Of a DNA stretch of 64,000 bases, positions 43,318 through 50,694 are shown piece by piece. The position numbers and the translations under genes are program-made. Under the pieces are notes generated by a model, which was not told the origin of the DNA, did no database searches, and saw only the letters and a list, made by a program, of their open reading frames with translations. Source of the DNA: UBA4416 sp943362175 (GTDB lineage: Bacteria; Bacteroidota; Bacteroidia; B-17B0; Aurantibacillaceae); the NCBI GenBank assembly GCA_943362175.1, contig CALRIU020000019.1, positions 1 to 64,000 on the forward strand. The letters run 5' to 3'. Every line of letters starts with the position of its first letter. Position 1 is the stretch's first letter.

Positions 43318-43560
43318 ATGGAACACGGATGGCGGAACAGGCGCAGAATGGAACGCAGAGATGAGGCAGTACTGTTGTCGGTATGAACGATTAAGTCTAT
43401 TTGGATCGTCATGCTGAACTTGATTCAGCATCTCCTGATCTGAGATTTTCCGACAATATGATGAGACCCTGAATCAAGTTCAGGGTGACACATCAACTAT
43501 TACTGTTCCAATCCTGCCTCTGATCCGTTCAATCTGCATCATCTGCGTTCCATTGGTTTT
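43318..43560. repeat. Composite repeat region: REP-like pair inside GGAACGCAG elements
   Basis: At 43408-43434 lies GTCATGCTGAACTTGATTCA-GCATCTC and at 43463-43489 the inverted partner GAGACCCTGAATCAAGTTCA-GGGTGAC. Each is a hairpin; together they are tail-to-tail with GTCA outside and TCTC inside. Outside the pair, GGAACGCAGAGATGAGGCAG (about 43350) and GCCTC-GCGTTCCATTGG (about 43520-43557) are inverted to each other, giving a nested arrangement. No gene is seen here. Confidence 0.75.
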
Positions 43561-43564
43561 ATGG

Positions 43565-44605
43565 TTAAAACCTCAGCCCAATCCCCACCTCAAACCAGTT
43601 GTGCAACAAGCGGATCCGGGATTCTTTGAGGGGAATGGTATTGTATTCCACGGCATAGATCACGTTGGCAAAAAAATGGTCGCCGTTATAGCCAAGCTGC
43701 GACCTGAAGCTGGCGTAAGTAGGAATGTTGAGCCACAGGCGTTTTCTGCCGGTCTGGTGGTAGCTCTGGATCTGCGCGCCTGTGCCTGCCATGGCTACCG
43801 GCGTGAGGTGAAATTTTTTGTACACGAACTGGTAGCCGAAGCCCAGCGAGAGGATTGTGGTAACGAAATTGCCGTACTCAAATTTGTTGAGGTTGGGATA
43901 ATATTCTCCCTGTGTCGATGGTACAAAGGTCGTGTCGCTGTCGATGCGCTGGTAGCGTTCGGAAATGCCCATCAGGAAAGAGCCGGCACTTTTTTTCTGA
44001 CGCTCACCCTGCGCAAAAGCCGCATTCATGGAAAAATTCTTATTGAAGTTGATGCCGAAGTTCAGGCCTGCTTCAATGATCCGGAGGCCCGGCTGCCTCG
44101 GATGCCCCAGGGAATCGACGTTCCAGGCCGGGTAGAACTTCTGGTAGTCGTCGAGGTAGAAGCCTTTATAGTCGCGGTAAAAGAGTGTCCACAAGGCAAC
44201 GCGCCCGTTGATATTGATGTTGATGTTCCTGAACTTGGTCGTGCCGTAGTTGTCTTTCAGGTGGTCGCTGGCAGGAAGCTGTACGGCTGCCGAGATGTAT
44301 ACTTTTTTTATTTTCAGGGAGAGGCCCACCACACCCGGCATAGCTGGTTTGTAGCGGAACTTGTCGCCCTTGCCCAGCAGGCGGCTGTTCACATTTACCG
44401 ATACCAGCGGGTAAACGAAGCGTGGCCTGATCAGGAAGTTTTTGGGGAACACCTCAATGTTTTCAGGAATGGGTTTTTCCTTTTTTGCCTGAGGCGCTTT
44501 CTTCTCTTTTTTGGGTTTTGCCGGGTTCTGCTCTACGCTACTTTGGGAGATGCCATGGAGGTAACACGACAGGAACAGGTATACTATGCAGGCTTTTATG
44601 CTCAT
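43565..44605 (-). CDS. DUF4421 family outer-membrane protein
   Basis: 346 residues from the ATG at 44605; the longer frame starts at a TTG five codons upstream. Signal peptide MSIKACIVYLFLSCYLHGIS, a lysine/proline-rich linker (PAKPKKEKKAPQAKKEKPIP), then alternating amphipathic strands (FLIRPRFVYPLVSVNVNSRL, GFYLDDYQKFYPAWNVDSL) ending in ...EVGIGLRF. The final aromatic residue and strand pattern fit an outer-membrane barrel. The layout matches DUF4421 (unknown function) in Bacteroidota. Confidence 0.8.
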   Translation of the reverse strand: MSIKACIVYLFLSCYLHGISQSSVEQNPAKPKKEKKAPQAKKEKPIPENIEVFPKNFLIRPRFVYPLVSVNVNSRLLGKGDKFRYKPAMPGVVGLSLKIKKVYISAAVQLPASDHLKDNYGTTKFRNINININGRVALWTLFYRDYKGFYLDDYQKFYPAWNVDSLGHPRQPGLRIIEAGLNFGINFNKNFSMNAAFAQGERQKKSAGSFLMGISERYQRIDSDTTFVPSTQGEYYPNLNKFEYGNFVTTILSLGFGYQFVYKKFHLTPVAMAGTGAQIQSYHQTGRKRLWLNIPTYASFRSQLGYNGDHFFANVIYAVEYNTIPLKESRIRLLHNWFEVGIGLRF

Positions 44606-44699
44606 CAGGGATTCCTGCAAACATAAAAAATCCGGTAAATTAATCCTAGAGATAATGTTGGAATCGCGGCTTCAGGCATATCACGTTGAATGTATAAAA

Positions 44700-44886
44700 G
44701 CGCATGCCGCCGGGGATGCCTCTGTCCATCCCGGCTGTGTCATTCAGGCGGGTTTGCCCAAAGTATGGGCTTTCCCTCAACGATCAGTAAAGGCCGGCGC
44801 CAGGGACGGAGTGGGTCTGTCTGAGCTCCTTTGTTTGTCCCGCAGGGCGAACAAAGAGCGAGCCACGAGGGCCCGCCCGGGCGCCC
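44700..44886. repeat. Dispersed structured element, copy 3 (3' part)
   Basis: Shares CCGGCTGTGTC-TTCA, GGCGCCAGGGA, GTGGGT and the end GCCCGCCCGGGCGCCC with copy 1 at 5782-6092. Its 3' stem is CTTTGTTTG/CGAACAAAG, which differs from copies 1 and 2 but still pairs. The 5' scaffold with the TTCGACT cassette is absent. No gene is supported between 44606 and 45009. Confidence 0.7.
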
Positions 44887-44987
44887 GAATAGCATAAATA
44901 AAAAGTGATTCTTAGCTTCACCGCATCGTGCGAAGGGTTGAATACAACAAGACCTGCTTGTGAGGCCTTAAATTGCCATTATTTGAT

Positions 44988-44995
44988 TACTTTTG
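44988..44995 (+). promoter_or_regulatory. Probable -7 box of the GT2-rluE operon
   Basis: TACTTTTG matches TAnnTTTG and lies 14 bases before the ATG at 45010, implying a leader of about ten bases. No convincing -33 box. Confidence 0.45.
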
Positions 44996-45009
44996 CAACC
45001 TTAATCATC

Positions 45010-46221
45010 ATGACGGATACGGCAGAAGAAAAAGCACTGGTAAAGCAAAAGTTCAAGCAGCTGAAATGCTGTGTGCTGATTCCTACGTATAACAATGCCC
45101 GCACGATAGAGCAGGTTATCCTCAGCACGCTCGACTATTGTGATGAGGTAATTGTGATCAACGATGGCTGCACGGATGGCACGGCGGCTATCCTGGCGAA
45201 ATACCCGCAACTCATTGTGGTGACGCATCCTGTGAACAAAGGCAAAGGCGTAGGCCTGAGGAACGGCTTCAAAAAAGCAACGGAGCTCGGCTTCGATTAT
45301 GCCATCAGCATCGACAGCGACGGGCAGCATTTTCCGAAAGATTTTATTACTTTTTTAAATAAGGTGCAGGAAGTGCCCGGCAGCCTCATCATCGGGGCAA
45401 GAAACATGACCGTGGAGAATGTGCCCAACAAAAGCACTTTCGGCAATAAGTTCAGCAACTTCTGGTTCTGGCTGGAAACGGGCATTTCATTGCCGGATAC
45501 GCAAAGTGGATACCGCTTGTATCCGGTTCAACGCCTCAAAAAGATCTGGCTGTTCACCACCAAGTTTGAGCTGGAGATCGAGGTGATCGTCAAAGCTGCC
45601 TGGCGCGGCATTCCGGTGCTTTCTATCCCGGTAAGCGTGTATTATGCGCCGCAGGGCGAGCGTGTCTCGCACTTTAAGCCAAGCGTGGATTCGACGCGCA
45701 TCAGCTTTTTAAATACTTACCTTGTGATCCTCGCTGCCTTGTTCTGGCGCCCGGTAATGCTGGTACGCCAGATGACGCTGAAGAACTTCAAAAAAGTATG
45801 GAAGGAAGAAGTGATCGCCGCCAAGGAAAGTGCCTTCAGCAAAGCGGCTTCCGTGGGAGTAGGCCTGTTCTTCGGCATTGTTCCCATCTGGGGTTTGCAA
45901 TTTGCACTGGCCATTTTAGCGGCCGTTTATTTTAAACTGAATAAGGTCATTGTTGGGCTTACTGCGCAAATCAGCGTGCCGCCCATGATTCCCCTGATCG
46001 TATACCTGAGTGTGAAAACCGGCGAGTATGTGCTGGGGCAGGAAGTACACCTGAGCTTCAGCAAAGCCATTACCGTAGAAACGGCCCTGAACATCGGCAA
46101 AATTTATTTCCTCGGGGCCACGGTCTTATCCATTGTTGCCGGTATCGGAGGATTCATCCTCACCTGGTTGTTGTTGAAATTGTTCGGGTATAAGCCTACT
46201 ACCGATGGAGCAGAAGACTGA
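45010..46221 (+). CDS. GT2 glycosyltransferase fused to DUF2062 membrane domain
   Basis: 403 residues from the ATG at 45010; the frame is open to 44905 but the extra residues are repeat-derived. The N-terminal ~230 residues are a family 2 glycosyltransferase (CCVLIPTYNNARTIEQVILS, VINDGCTDGT, metal-binding Asp102-x-Asp104 in SIDSDGQH, and DTQSGYRLYP). The C-terminal part from about residue 280 is DUF2062, a small membrane domain (GVGLFFGIVPIWGLQFALAI). Such enzymes resemble dolichyl- or undecaprenyl-phosphate sugar transferases, so a lipid carrier acceptor is likely. It overlaps the next gene by 17 bases, so translation is coupled. Confidence 0.92.
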   Translation: MTDTAEEKALVKQKFKQLKCCVLIPTYNNARTIEQVILSTLDYCDEVIVINDGCTDGTAAILAKYPQLIVVTHPVNKGKGVGLRNGFKKATELGFDYAISIDSDGQHFPKDFITFLNKVQEVPGSLIIGARNMTVENVPNKSTFGNKFSNFWFWLETGISLPDTQSGYRLYPVQRLKKIWLFTTKFELEIEVIVKAAWRGIPVLSIPVSVYYAPQGERVSHFKPSVDSTRISFLNTYLVILAALFWRPVMLVRQMTLKNFKKVWKEEVIAAKESAFSKAASVGVGLFFGIVPIWGLQFALAILAAVYFKLNKVIVGLTAQISVPPMIPLIVYLSVKTGEYVLGQEVHLSFSKAITVETALNIGKIYFLGATVLSIVAGIGGFILTWLLLKLFGYKPTTDGAED

Positions 46222-46834
46222 TCACCGCTATTTCATGATTTACAAGCCATTCAAAATGGTTTCCCAGTTTGTGAGCCCCGACAAGGTAAAGCTGCTGGGC
46301 GACCTGGATTATGAGTTTCCGGAGGGCACACATGCCATTGGCCGCCTCGATAACAATTCGGAAGGCCTCCTGATCCTGACAACCAATAAGCGCGTGACGA
46401 AGCTGCTGTTCGAAAGCGATACGCCGCACAAACGCACCTACGTCATCCAGGTGGAGAAGGTGGTGAGTCCCGAAACCCTCCAGCAACTGCGCACCGGCAT
46501 TGCCATTAAAACCAAAGGTAAAGGCGGCACCCTGCACATGACATCGCCCTGCGAGGTGGAGATCATTGACAAGCCCGCGAACCTGTACAAGCGCGATCAT
46601 GAGTTCAGGGACGAGCTGCCCCAGACCTGGCTCAGCATGAGCCTCACCGAAGGGAAATTTCACCAGGTGCGTAAGATGGTAGCCGAAGTCTATCATCCCT
46701 GCAAGCGCCTGATCCGCGTGTCTATCGAAGACCTGGAGCTTGGAGACCTTCCGCCGGGTGCTGTGAAGGAGATTGAGGAAGAGGAGTTCTTCAGAAAATT
46801 GAAGATTGAGAACTGGAGAGACGCCCAATGCTAA
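46205..46834 (+). CDS. RluE-type 23S rRNA pseudouridine synthase
   Basis: 209 residues, RsuA/RluB/E/F family, without an N-terminal S4 domain. The catalytic Asp49 lies in AIGRLDNNSEGLLILT; KRTYVIQVEK and EGKFHQVRKMVAEVYHPCKR are further family motifs. Closest in layout to RluE, which modifies U2457 of 23S rRNA in E. coli; the exact target here is inferred. The start overlaps the glycosyltransferase gene. A REP-like pair follows eight bases after the stop. Confidence 0.9.
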   Translation: MEQKTDHRYFMIYKPFKMVSQFVSPDKVKLLGDLDYEFPEGTHAIGRLDNNSEGLLILTTNKRVTKLLFESDTPHKRTYVIQVEKVVSPETLQQLRTGIAIKTKGKGGTLHMTSPCEVEIIDKPANLYKRDHEFRDELPQTWLSMSLTEGKFHQVRKMVAEVYHPCKRLIRVSIEDLELGDLPPGAVKEIEEEEFFRKLKIENWRDAQC

Positions 46835-46841
46835 ATGAAAA

Positions 46842-46926
46842 GTCACCCTGAACTTGTTTCAGGGTCTCGTTTTTTAATACAGATACAGGATAGGTTTGAA
46901 AGATGCTGAAACAAGTTCAGCATGAC
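46842..46926. repeat. REP-like inverted pair (GTCA...TCTC / AAGA...TGAC)
   Basis: GTCACCCTGAACTTGTTTCA-GGGTCTC at 46842-46868 and AAGATGCTGAAACAAGTTCA-GCATGAC at 46900-46926. Each forms a hairpin (CCCTGAA/TTCAGGG and TGCTGAA/TTCAGCA), and the two are inverted. Same design as 43408-43489. It fills the space between two convergent genes and could also act as a terminator. Confidence 0.8.
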
Positions 46927-46943
46927 CGCATCATTATTAAATT

Positions 46944-47495
46944 TTATTTCTTCAAAAACTTTTTCAGCTCTGCTACAATCTTCGTGGCATCTTCATCCGG
47001 GAGCTGCATGCCCAGCTTGATGATTTTTCCCTGGCTTTCAAATTGCACGCGCTCTCCGCCTTTCACCCAGAAGCTCTGGTTGAAGCTGTCGGCGAAGCTG
47101 GCCTTCTCTACCGGAATTACCCTCAGCTCGCTAATCAGGTTAGCGTCAAATTCCTTTACCTTGCCGCGGCCGTTGATGTCCTGCTGGTAGTGAAGTTTAC
47201 CGTTTTTCACCCAGAGCTTTTCCTTGCCGAAGCGCTTCCACATAAATACGCGGATGATCTTAAACTCGAAATACGCCCAGAAAGCCAGCCATACCACCAG
47301 CATGATCTTCGCGTTCTGGTCGCGGATCTGGGGGTAGCTGCTGATCACGATAATGCCGCTGATGGTCCAGGCAAAGAGCCACAGGAACAGCAGGCCGGTC
47401 TTTTTTTTCTGATGTGTGGGAATGATAACCAGGCTGAACACATGGTCTTTCACCGAAAGCGATGTGCGTTTGCCGATGGCAGTAAGAATTTCCAT
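46944..47495 (-). CDS. Membrane protein of unknown function (two N-terminal segments)
   Basis: 183 residues, not recognised. Two hydrophobic segments at about 35-52 (GLLFLWLFAWTISGIIVI) and 64-82 (KIMLVVWLAFWAYFEFKII) precede a ~95-residue soluble beta-rich domain (KLWVKNGKLHYQQDINGRGK, QSFWVKGGERVQFESQGKII). The arrangement resembles bacterial PH-domain membrane proteins, but I cannot confirm that. It follows comB by only two bases, so the two form an operon. Confidence 0.7.
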   Translation of the reverse strand: MEILTAIGKRTSLSVKDHVFSLVIIPTHQKKKTGLLFLWLFAWTISGIIVISSYPQIRDQNAKIMLVVWLAFWAYFEFKIIRVFMWKRFGKEKLWVKNGKLHYQQDINGRGKVKEFDANLISELRVIPVEKASFADSFNQSFWVKGGERVQFESQGKIIKLGMQLPDEDATKIVAELKKFLKK

Positions 47496-47497
47496 AA

Positions 47498-48205
47498 TTA
47501 TAATTTGACCAGGTATTTACCTTCCATCACAGGAATTACCGGGCACTGGTTTGGTGTGAGGCAGTATTTAATGTCGCGTTCCAGGTCGAGCTTGGCCAGG
47601 CGTTTGCGGTGTGAGGAGTCCGATAAAAAATCGAAGAGGTTGTTTTTGGCGATGTTGTACAAATGTTTGGCGGCAATGGCGGAGTCGCAGTCTACCTGGT
47701 AGCTGCCATCTGCCGTAAGCTTTTCCACGACGGCTCCTGCAAATACGGTATCTTCGAGGTTGAATTTGTTTTTCCATCCGGCGCAAAGCAGCACCACGTC
47801 TTTTTTCTGCGCCACGAGGTATTCGCATAAAATATCGAGGTTCAGGAAGCTGCCGATCAGGATCTTCGATGCCTTGCGGCTCGCTTCAATGGCCTGTGTG
47901 CCATTGGTGGTGGAGATGGCGATGATCTTTCCTTTCACCTTGTTGTTCATATAGCCGAAAGGACTATTGCCAAGCTCAAAGCCTTCAATCACCTCTCCGT
48001 CGCGCTCGGCAGCGGCCATGTATCCGTTGCGCTGGTATTCACGAGCCTCGTCAACCGTAGCCACAGGTACCATTTTGCTGACCCCGTTGTAAAAAGCCGT
48101 AACAATGGCGGAGGTTGCCCTGAATACATCGATCACTACAACGATCGCATTCTCTTTGTGGAAAAGGCTGTAGGCCTGCGGCGTATGACAAACTTCTATG
48201 TTCAT
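47498..48205 (-). CDS. comB: 2-phosphosulfolactate phosphatase family protein (ComB)
   Basis: 235 residues. ComB hydrolyses 2-phosphosulfolactate in methanogen coenzyme M synthesis; bacteria without coenzyme M also carry the family, where the substrate is uncertain. Motifs include VVVIDVFRATSAIVTAF, the acidic AAERDGEVIEGFELGNSP, and ISTTNGTQAIEASR. These match the Mg-binding and phosphate-binding segments of the family. The gene heads a two-gene operon on the minus strand. Confidence 0.88.
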   Translation of the reverse strand: MNIEVCHTPQAYSLFHKENAIVVVIDVFRATSAIVTAFYNGVSKMVPVATVDEAREYQRNGYMAAAERDGEVIEGFELGNSPFGYMNNKVKGKIIAISTTNGTQAIEASRKASKILIGSFLNLDILCEYLVAQKKDVVLLCAGWKNKFNLEDTVFAGAVVEKLTADGSYQVDCDSAIAAKHLYNIAKNNLFDFLSDSSHRKRLAKLDLERDIKYCLTPNQCPVIPVMEGKYLVKL

Positions 48206-48227
48206 TATCTTACTATTTTGATTTTGG

Positions 48228-48308
48228 ATTACGAATTAAATAAGAATATACACATTGCTGTTGCCAACTACCCACACACAGATTTGTATATTCGTATGGA
48301 TTCGTAAT
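48228..48308. repeat. Long inverted repeat between comB and gcvT
   Basis: ATTACGAAT (48228-48236) pairs with ATTCGTAAT (48300-48308), and GAATATACA (48244-48252) pairs approximately with TGTATATTC (48285-48293). The sequence fills the 106-bp gap between the two minus-strand genes and may end the gcvT transcript or be a decayed mobile remnant. Confidence 0.55.
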
Positions 48309-48311
48309 ACT

Positions 48312-49394
48312 TTATTTTTTCAAAAACGGGATCTTGCATACTTTAGCTTTAATGGCCTTATCCCTGATCATGATATAAATTTCGGTATCGGCTTTCGCAA
48401 AATCCTTGTTCACATAGCCCATACCAATCGCCTTGTTCAGTGTAGGCGACTGTGTTCCCGAAGTAACCTTGCCAATACTGTTTCCGTTGGCATCGGCAAT
48501 CGGGTAATCGTGGCGTGGGATCCCACGGTCGATCATTTCGAAGCCCACCAGCTTTCTGCTCACTCCTTCGGTCTTTTGTTTTTCGATGGCAGCGCGGTTG
48601 GTAAAATCTTTGGTGAATTTGGTGATCCAGCCGAGGCCCGCCTCAATAGGAGAGGTCGTGTCGTTGATGTCATTGCCATATAAGCAAAAGCCCATCTCCA
48701 GGCGTAAAGTATCACGTGCGCCTAAGCCAATCGGTTTGATGCCGAACTCTTTTCCTGCTTCAAAAATGTCGTTCCACATCTTTTCGGCATACTGGTTCTC
48801 AAAATAAATTTCGAAGCCGCCGGCGCCGGTGTAGCCTGTATTGGAAATCACCACATTGTCCACACCGTTGAATTTTCCTTTCACAAAAGAGTAGTAAGGA
48901 ATATCAGCAAGCTTCACATCGGTCAGCTTTTGCAGGGTATCCAAAGCCTTAGGTCCCTGGATAGCCAGTAAAGAAGTCTCTTCTGAGATATTTTTCATCT
49001 CCACGCCCCAGGTATCGTTTTGCTTGATCCAGTTCCAGTCTTTGTCAATATTGGAAGCATTCACCACCAGCATATAGGTTTTTTCATCGATGCGGTACAC
49101 GATCAGGTCATCCACAATACCGCCGTCGTTGTTTGGCAGGCAGGAATATTGGGCTTTTCCATCGGTCAGCAGGGAAGCATCGTTGCTGGTTACTTTCTGG
49201 ATCAGGCTCAAAGCATTGTCACCTTTCAGGATAAACTCGCCCATGTGGCTGACATCGAATACGCCTACCGCGTTACGCACGGTAGCATGCTCTTCGTTTA
49301 AGCCGGTATAGGAAACAGGCATGTTGTAGCCCGCAAACGGAACCATTTTGGCGTTCAGTGAAATGTGTGTTTGTGTCAATGCTGTGTTTTTCAT
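48312..49394 (-). CDS. gcvT: Glycine cleavage system T protein (aminomethyltransferase)
   Basis: 360 residues. Transfers the methylene group from the aminomethyl-H protein to tetrahydrofolate and releases ammonia, in the cytoplasm. Full length with the folate-binding features of the family (GVFDVSHMGEFILKG, YTGAGGFEIYF, ARDTLRLEMGFCLYGNDIND, and C-terminal GIPRHDYPI, GKVTSGTQSPTLNKAIGMGY). It stands alone, not next to gcvP or gcvH. A TACGTTTG box on the minus strand (49471-49478) lies about 80 bp upstream. No glycine riboswitch pattern was recognised in the leader. Confidence 0.95.
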   Translation of the reverse strand: MKNTALTQTHISLNAKMVPFAGYNMPVSYTGLNEEHATVRNAVGVFDVSHMGEFILKGDNALSLIQKVTSNDASLLTDGKAQYSCLPNNDGGIVDDLIVYRIDEKTYMLVVNASNIDKDWNWIKQNDTWGVEMKNISEETSLLAIQGPKALDTLQKLTDVKLADIPYYSFVKGKFNGVDNVVISNTGYTGAGGFEIYFENQYAEKMWNDIFEAGKEFGIKPIGLGARDTLRLEMGFCLYGNDINDTTSPIEAGLGWITKFTKDFTNRAAIEKQKTEGVSRKLVGFEMIDRGIPRHDYPIADANGNSIGKVTSGTQSPTLNKAIGMGYVNKDFAKADTEIYIMIRDKAIKAKVCKIPFLKK

Positions 49395-49555
49395 AAAGAG
49401 GATGTTATTTTTGAATTGGATTTTGATTTACAGTGATCTTGGCATTTTGAAGCATCCTGGCAATGCGCCTCAAACGTATAAAATCTTTGTAACGTTTTAC
49501 ACAGACTTCGTTCGGGGTTGTGTCTTTTTTTGACTACCGGCTCCATCGGGCAAAT

Positions 49556-50692
49556 TTACTGTTTTATTAGGGATTTCAAAACGGCCAGGTACTTGTGTTT
49601 ATTAGCTTCTACAGAGTATTTTTCAACGACCGTTTGCCGTCCTGCACTACCCAGTTTAGCCCTTATTGCCGGATTTTCAATAAGGTACGACAAGGCTTCG
49701 AGCCATTCCTCATCGGTAGATGCCAGTAAGCCGTTCGTCTGGTGTTGAATAATATCCGTATTCACACCTACCGGCGACATAACCGTTGCCACACCGCAAG
49801 CCATATAAGATAAGCCCTTTAATCCACATTTTCCTTTCACCCACTCATCGTTTGGCAAAGGCATGATGCCGATATCAAAAGCCTGTAAATGCTCTACTTC
49901 AGTTGCGGCGCTCCAGTTCTTGCTGATGAGGTCTAATTCAGGATGCATGTACGACCCCTGCCCGATCACATGGATCTCCGTTTTTCCCGGATAACGCTCC
50001 TGTAGTTTTTTCAGGGCCGGAACCGCCATCTCAAAATGCTTGATGGTACTGATACTGCCGCTCCAGCCGATCACAATTTTTTTGTCAATTGATTCGTTGA
50101 CTCCAGATGTTTCAGCCAATGGGAAAATCGGAGGCTGAGCGGAGTCGAAGCCTCGCAAAGGCTTATGAAAATCCGTATCGATGGTCGTTGGAATGATGGA
50201 TACATTCGTATTAAAACGTTTGGCATAGTCCGCCAGAAAAGCATTGCCCGCAATAACCTGATGGGCATGCTTAATATTGTTCTTCGTTTTATCGGGATCT
50301 TTCAGGAATTCGAATTTTTTATTTTCCGGCGAGGTGTCCAGCAGCCAGATGCTATCGTCGAAATCAAAGATCACCTTGTTCCGTTTGTAAAATTGTTTTT
50401 CGAACCAGGAAGAGCCAATCAGTAAGGCTTCGCGCTGAATAAAGATGAGATCGAAGTGTTTGACTCTTCGCAGGTCTTTCCAGCGGATAAAAAACGATCT
50501 GAAAATCACGCCGGCCTTTTTGAAATAATTTCCCGGATGGTAAAATACGCGGTCGTCTTTTTCAGAAATGAGCTCAGACAGCTCCCAGTCAAATCCCTGC
50601 TCTTTAAAGAAGCCGAGGTATTGCTCAAAGCGGTAACGCTGGCTGGGTGAGCGGTTCAGGCGGTGGTCGGCTATGATAAGGATTTTTTTCAG
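49556..50692 (-). CDS. Glycosyltransferase family 4-like protein, apparent CTG start, palindrome insertion
   Basis: 378 residues if started at CTG 50692. The frame has no ATG, GTG or TTG between the upstream stop and GTG 50509; the 61 codons before that GTG are clearly coding (KKILIIADHRLNRSPSQRYR, then FEQYLGFFKEQGFDWELSEL) and are the expected N-terminus of this family. CTG lies two bases after the stop of the upstream gene, so translational coupling is likely. GT-B features: VIGWSGSISTIKHFE, IGIMPLPNDEWVKGKCGLKG, LSYMACGVATV. A repeat palindrome is inserted in frame at 50131-50154. Probable role in surface polysaccharide synthesis. Confidence 0.85.
   Translation of the reverse strand: MKKILIIADHRLNRSPSQRYRFEQYLGFFKEQGFDWELSELISEKDDRVFYHPGNYFKKAGVIFRSFFIRWKDLRRVKHFDLIFIQREALLIGSSWFEKQFYKRNKVIFDFDDSIWLLDTSPENKKFEFLKDPDKTKNNIKHAHQVIAGNAFLADYAKRFNTNVSIIPTTIDTDFHKPLRGFDSAQPPIFPLAETSGVNESIDKKIVIGWSGSISTIKHFEMAVPALKKLQERYPGKTEIHVIGQGSYMHPELDLISKNWSAATEVEHLQAFDIGIMPLPNDEWVKGKCGLKGLSYMACGVATVMSPVGVNTDIIQHQTNGLLASTDEEWLEALSYLIENPAIRAKLGSAGRQTVVEKYSVEANKHKYLAVLKSLIKQ
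50131..50154. repeat. TTCGACTCCGCTCAG palindrome inserted within the glycosyltransferase gene
   Basis: GAGGCTGAGCGGAGTCGAAG followed by CCTC: arms GAGGCT/AGCCTC around the conserved core. On the coding strand it reads GFDSAQPP and keeps the frame open. The same core stands at 33455-33480 with GGTGGCT/AGCCACC arms, and inside the dispersed elements at 5782 and 8907. Confidence 0.85.
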
Positions 50693-50694
50693 GG

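Noticed and set aside
43553..44626. 357-codon open frame on the plus strand
   Set aside because: Lies exactly opposite the DUF4421 gene, which has a signal peptide and barrel strands; the plus frame has neither.
49395..49555. Glycine riboswitch upstream of gcvT
   Set aside because: The leader is short and AT-rich and does not show the paired aptamer core; gcvT also lacks gcvP/gcvH neighbours.
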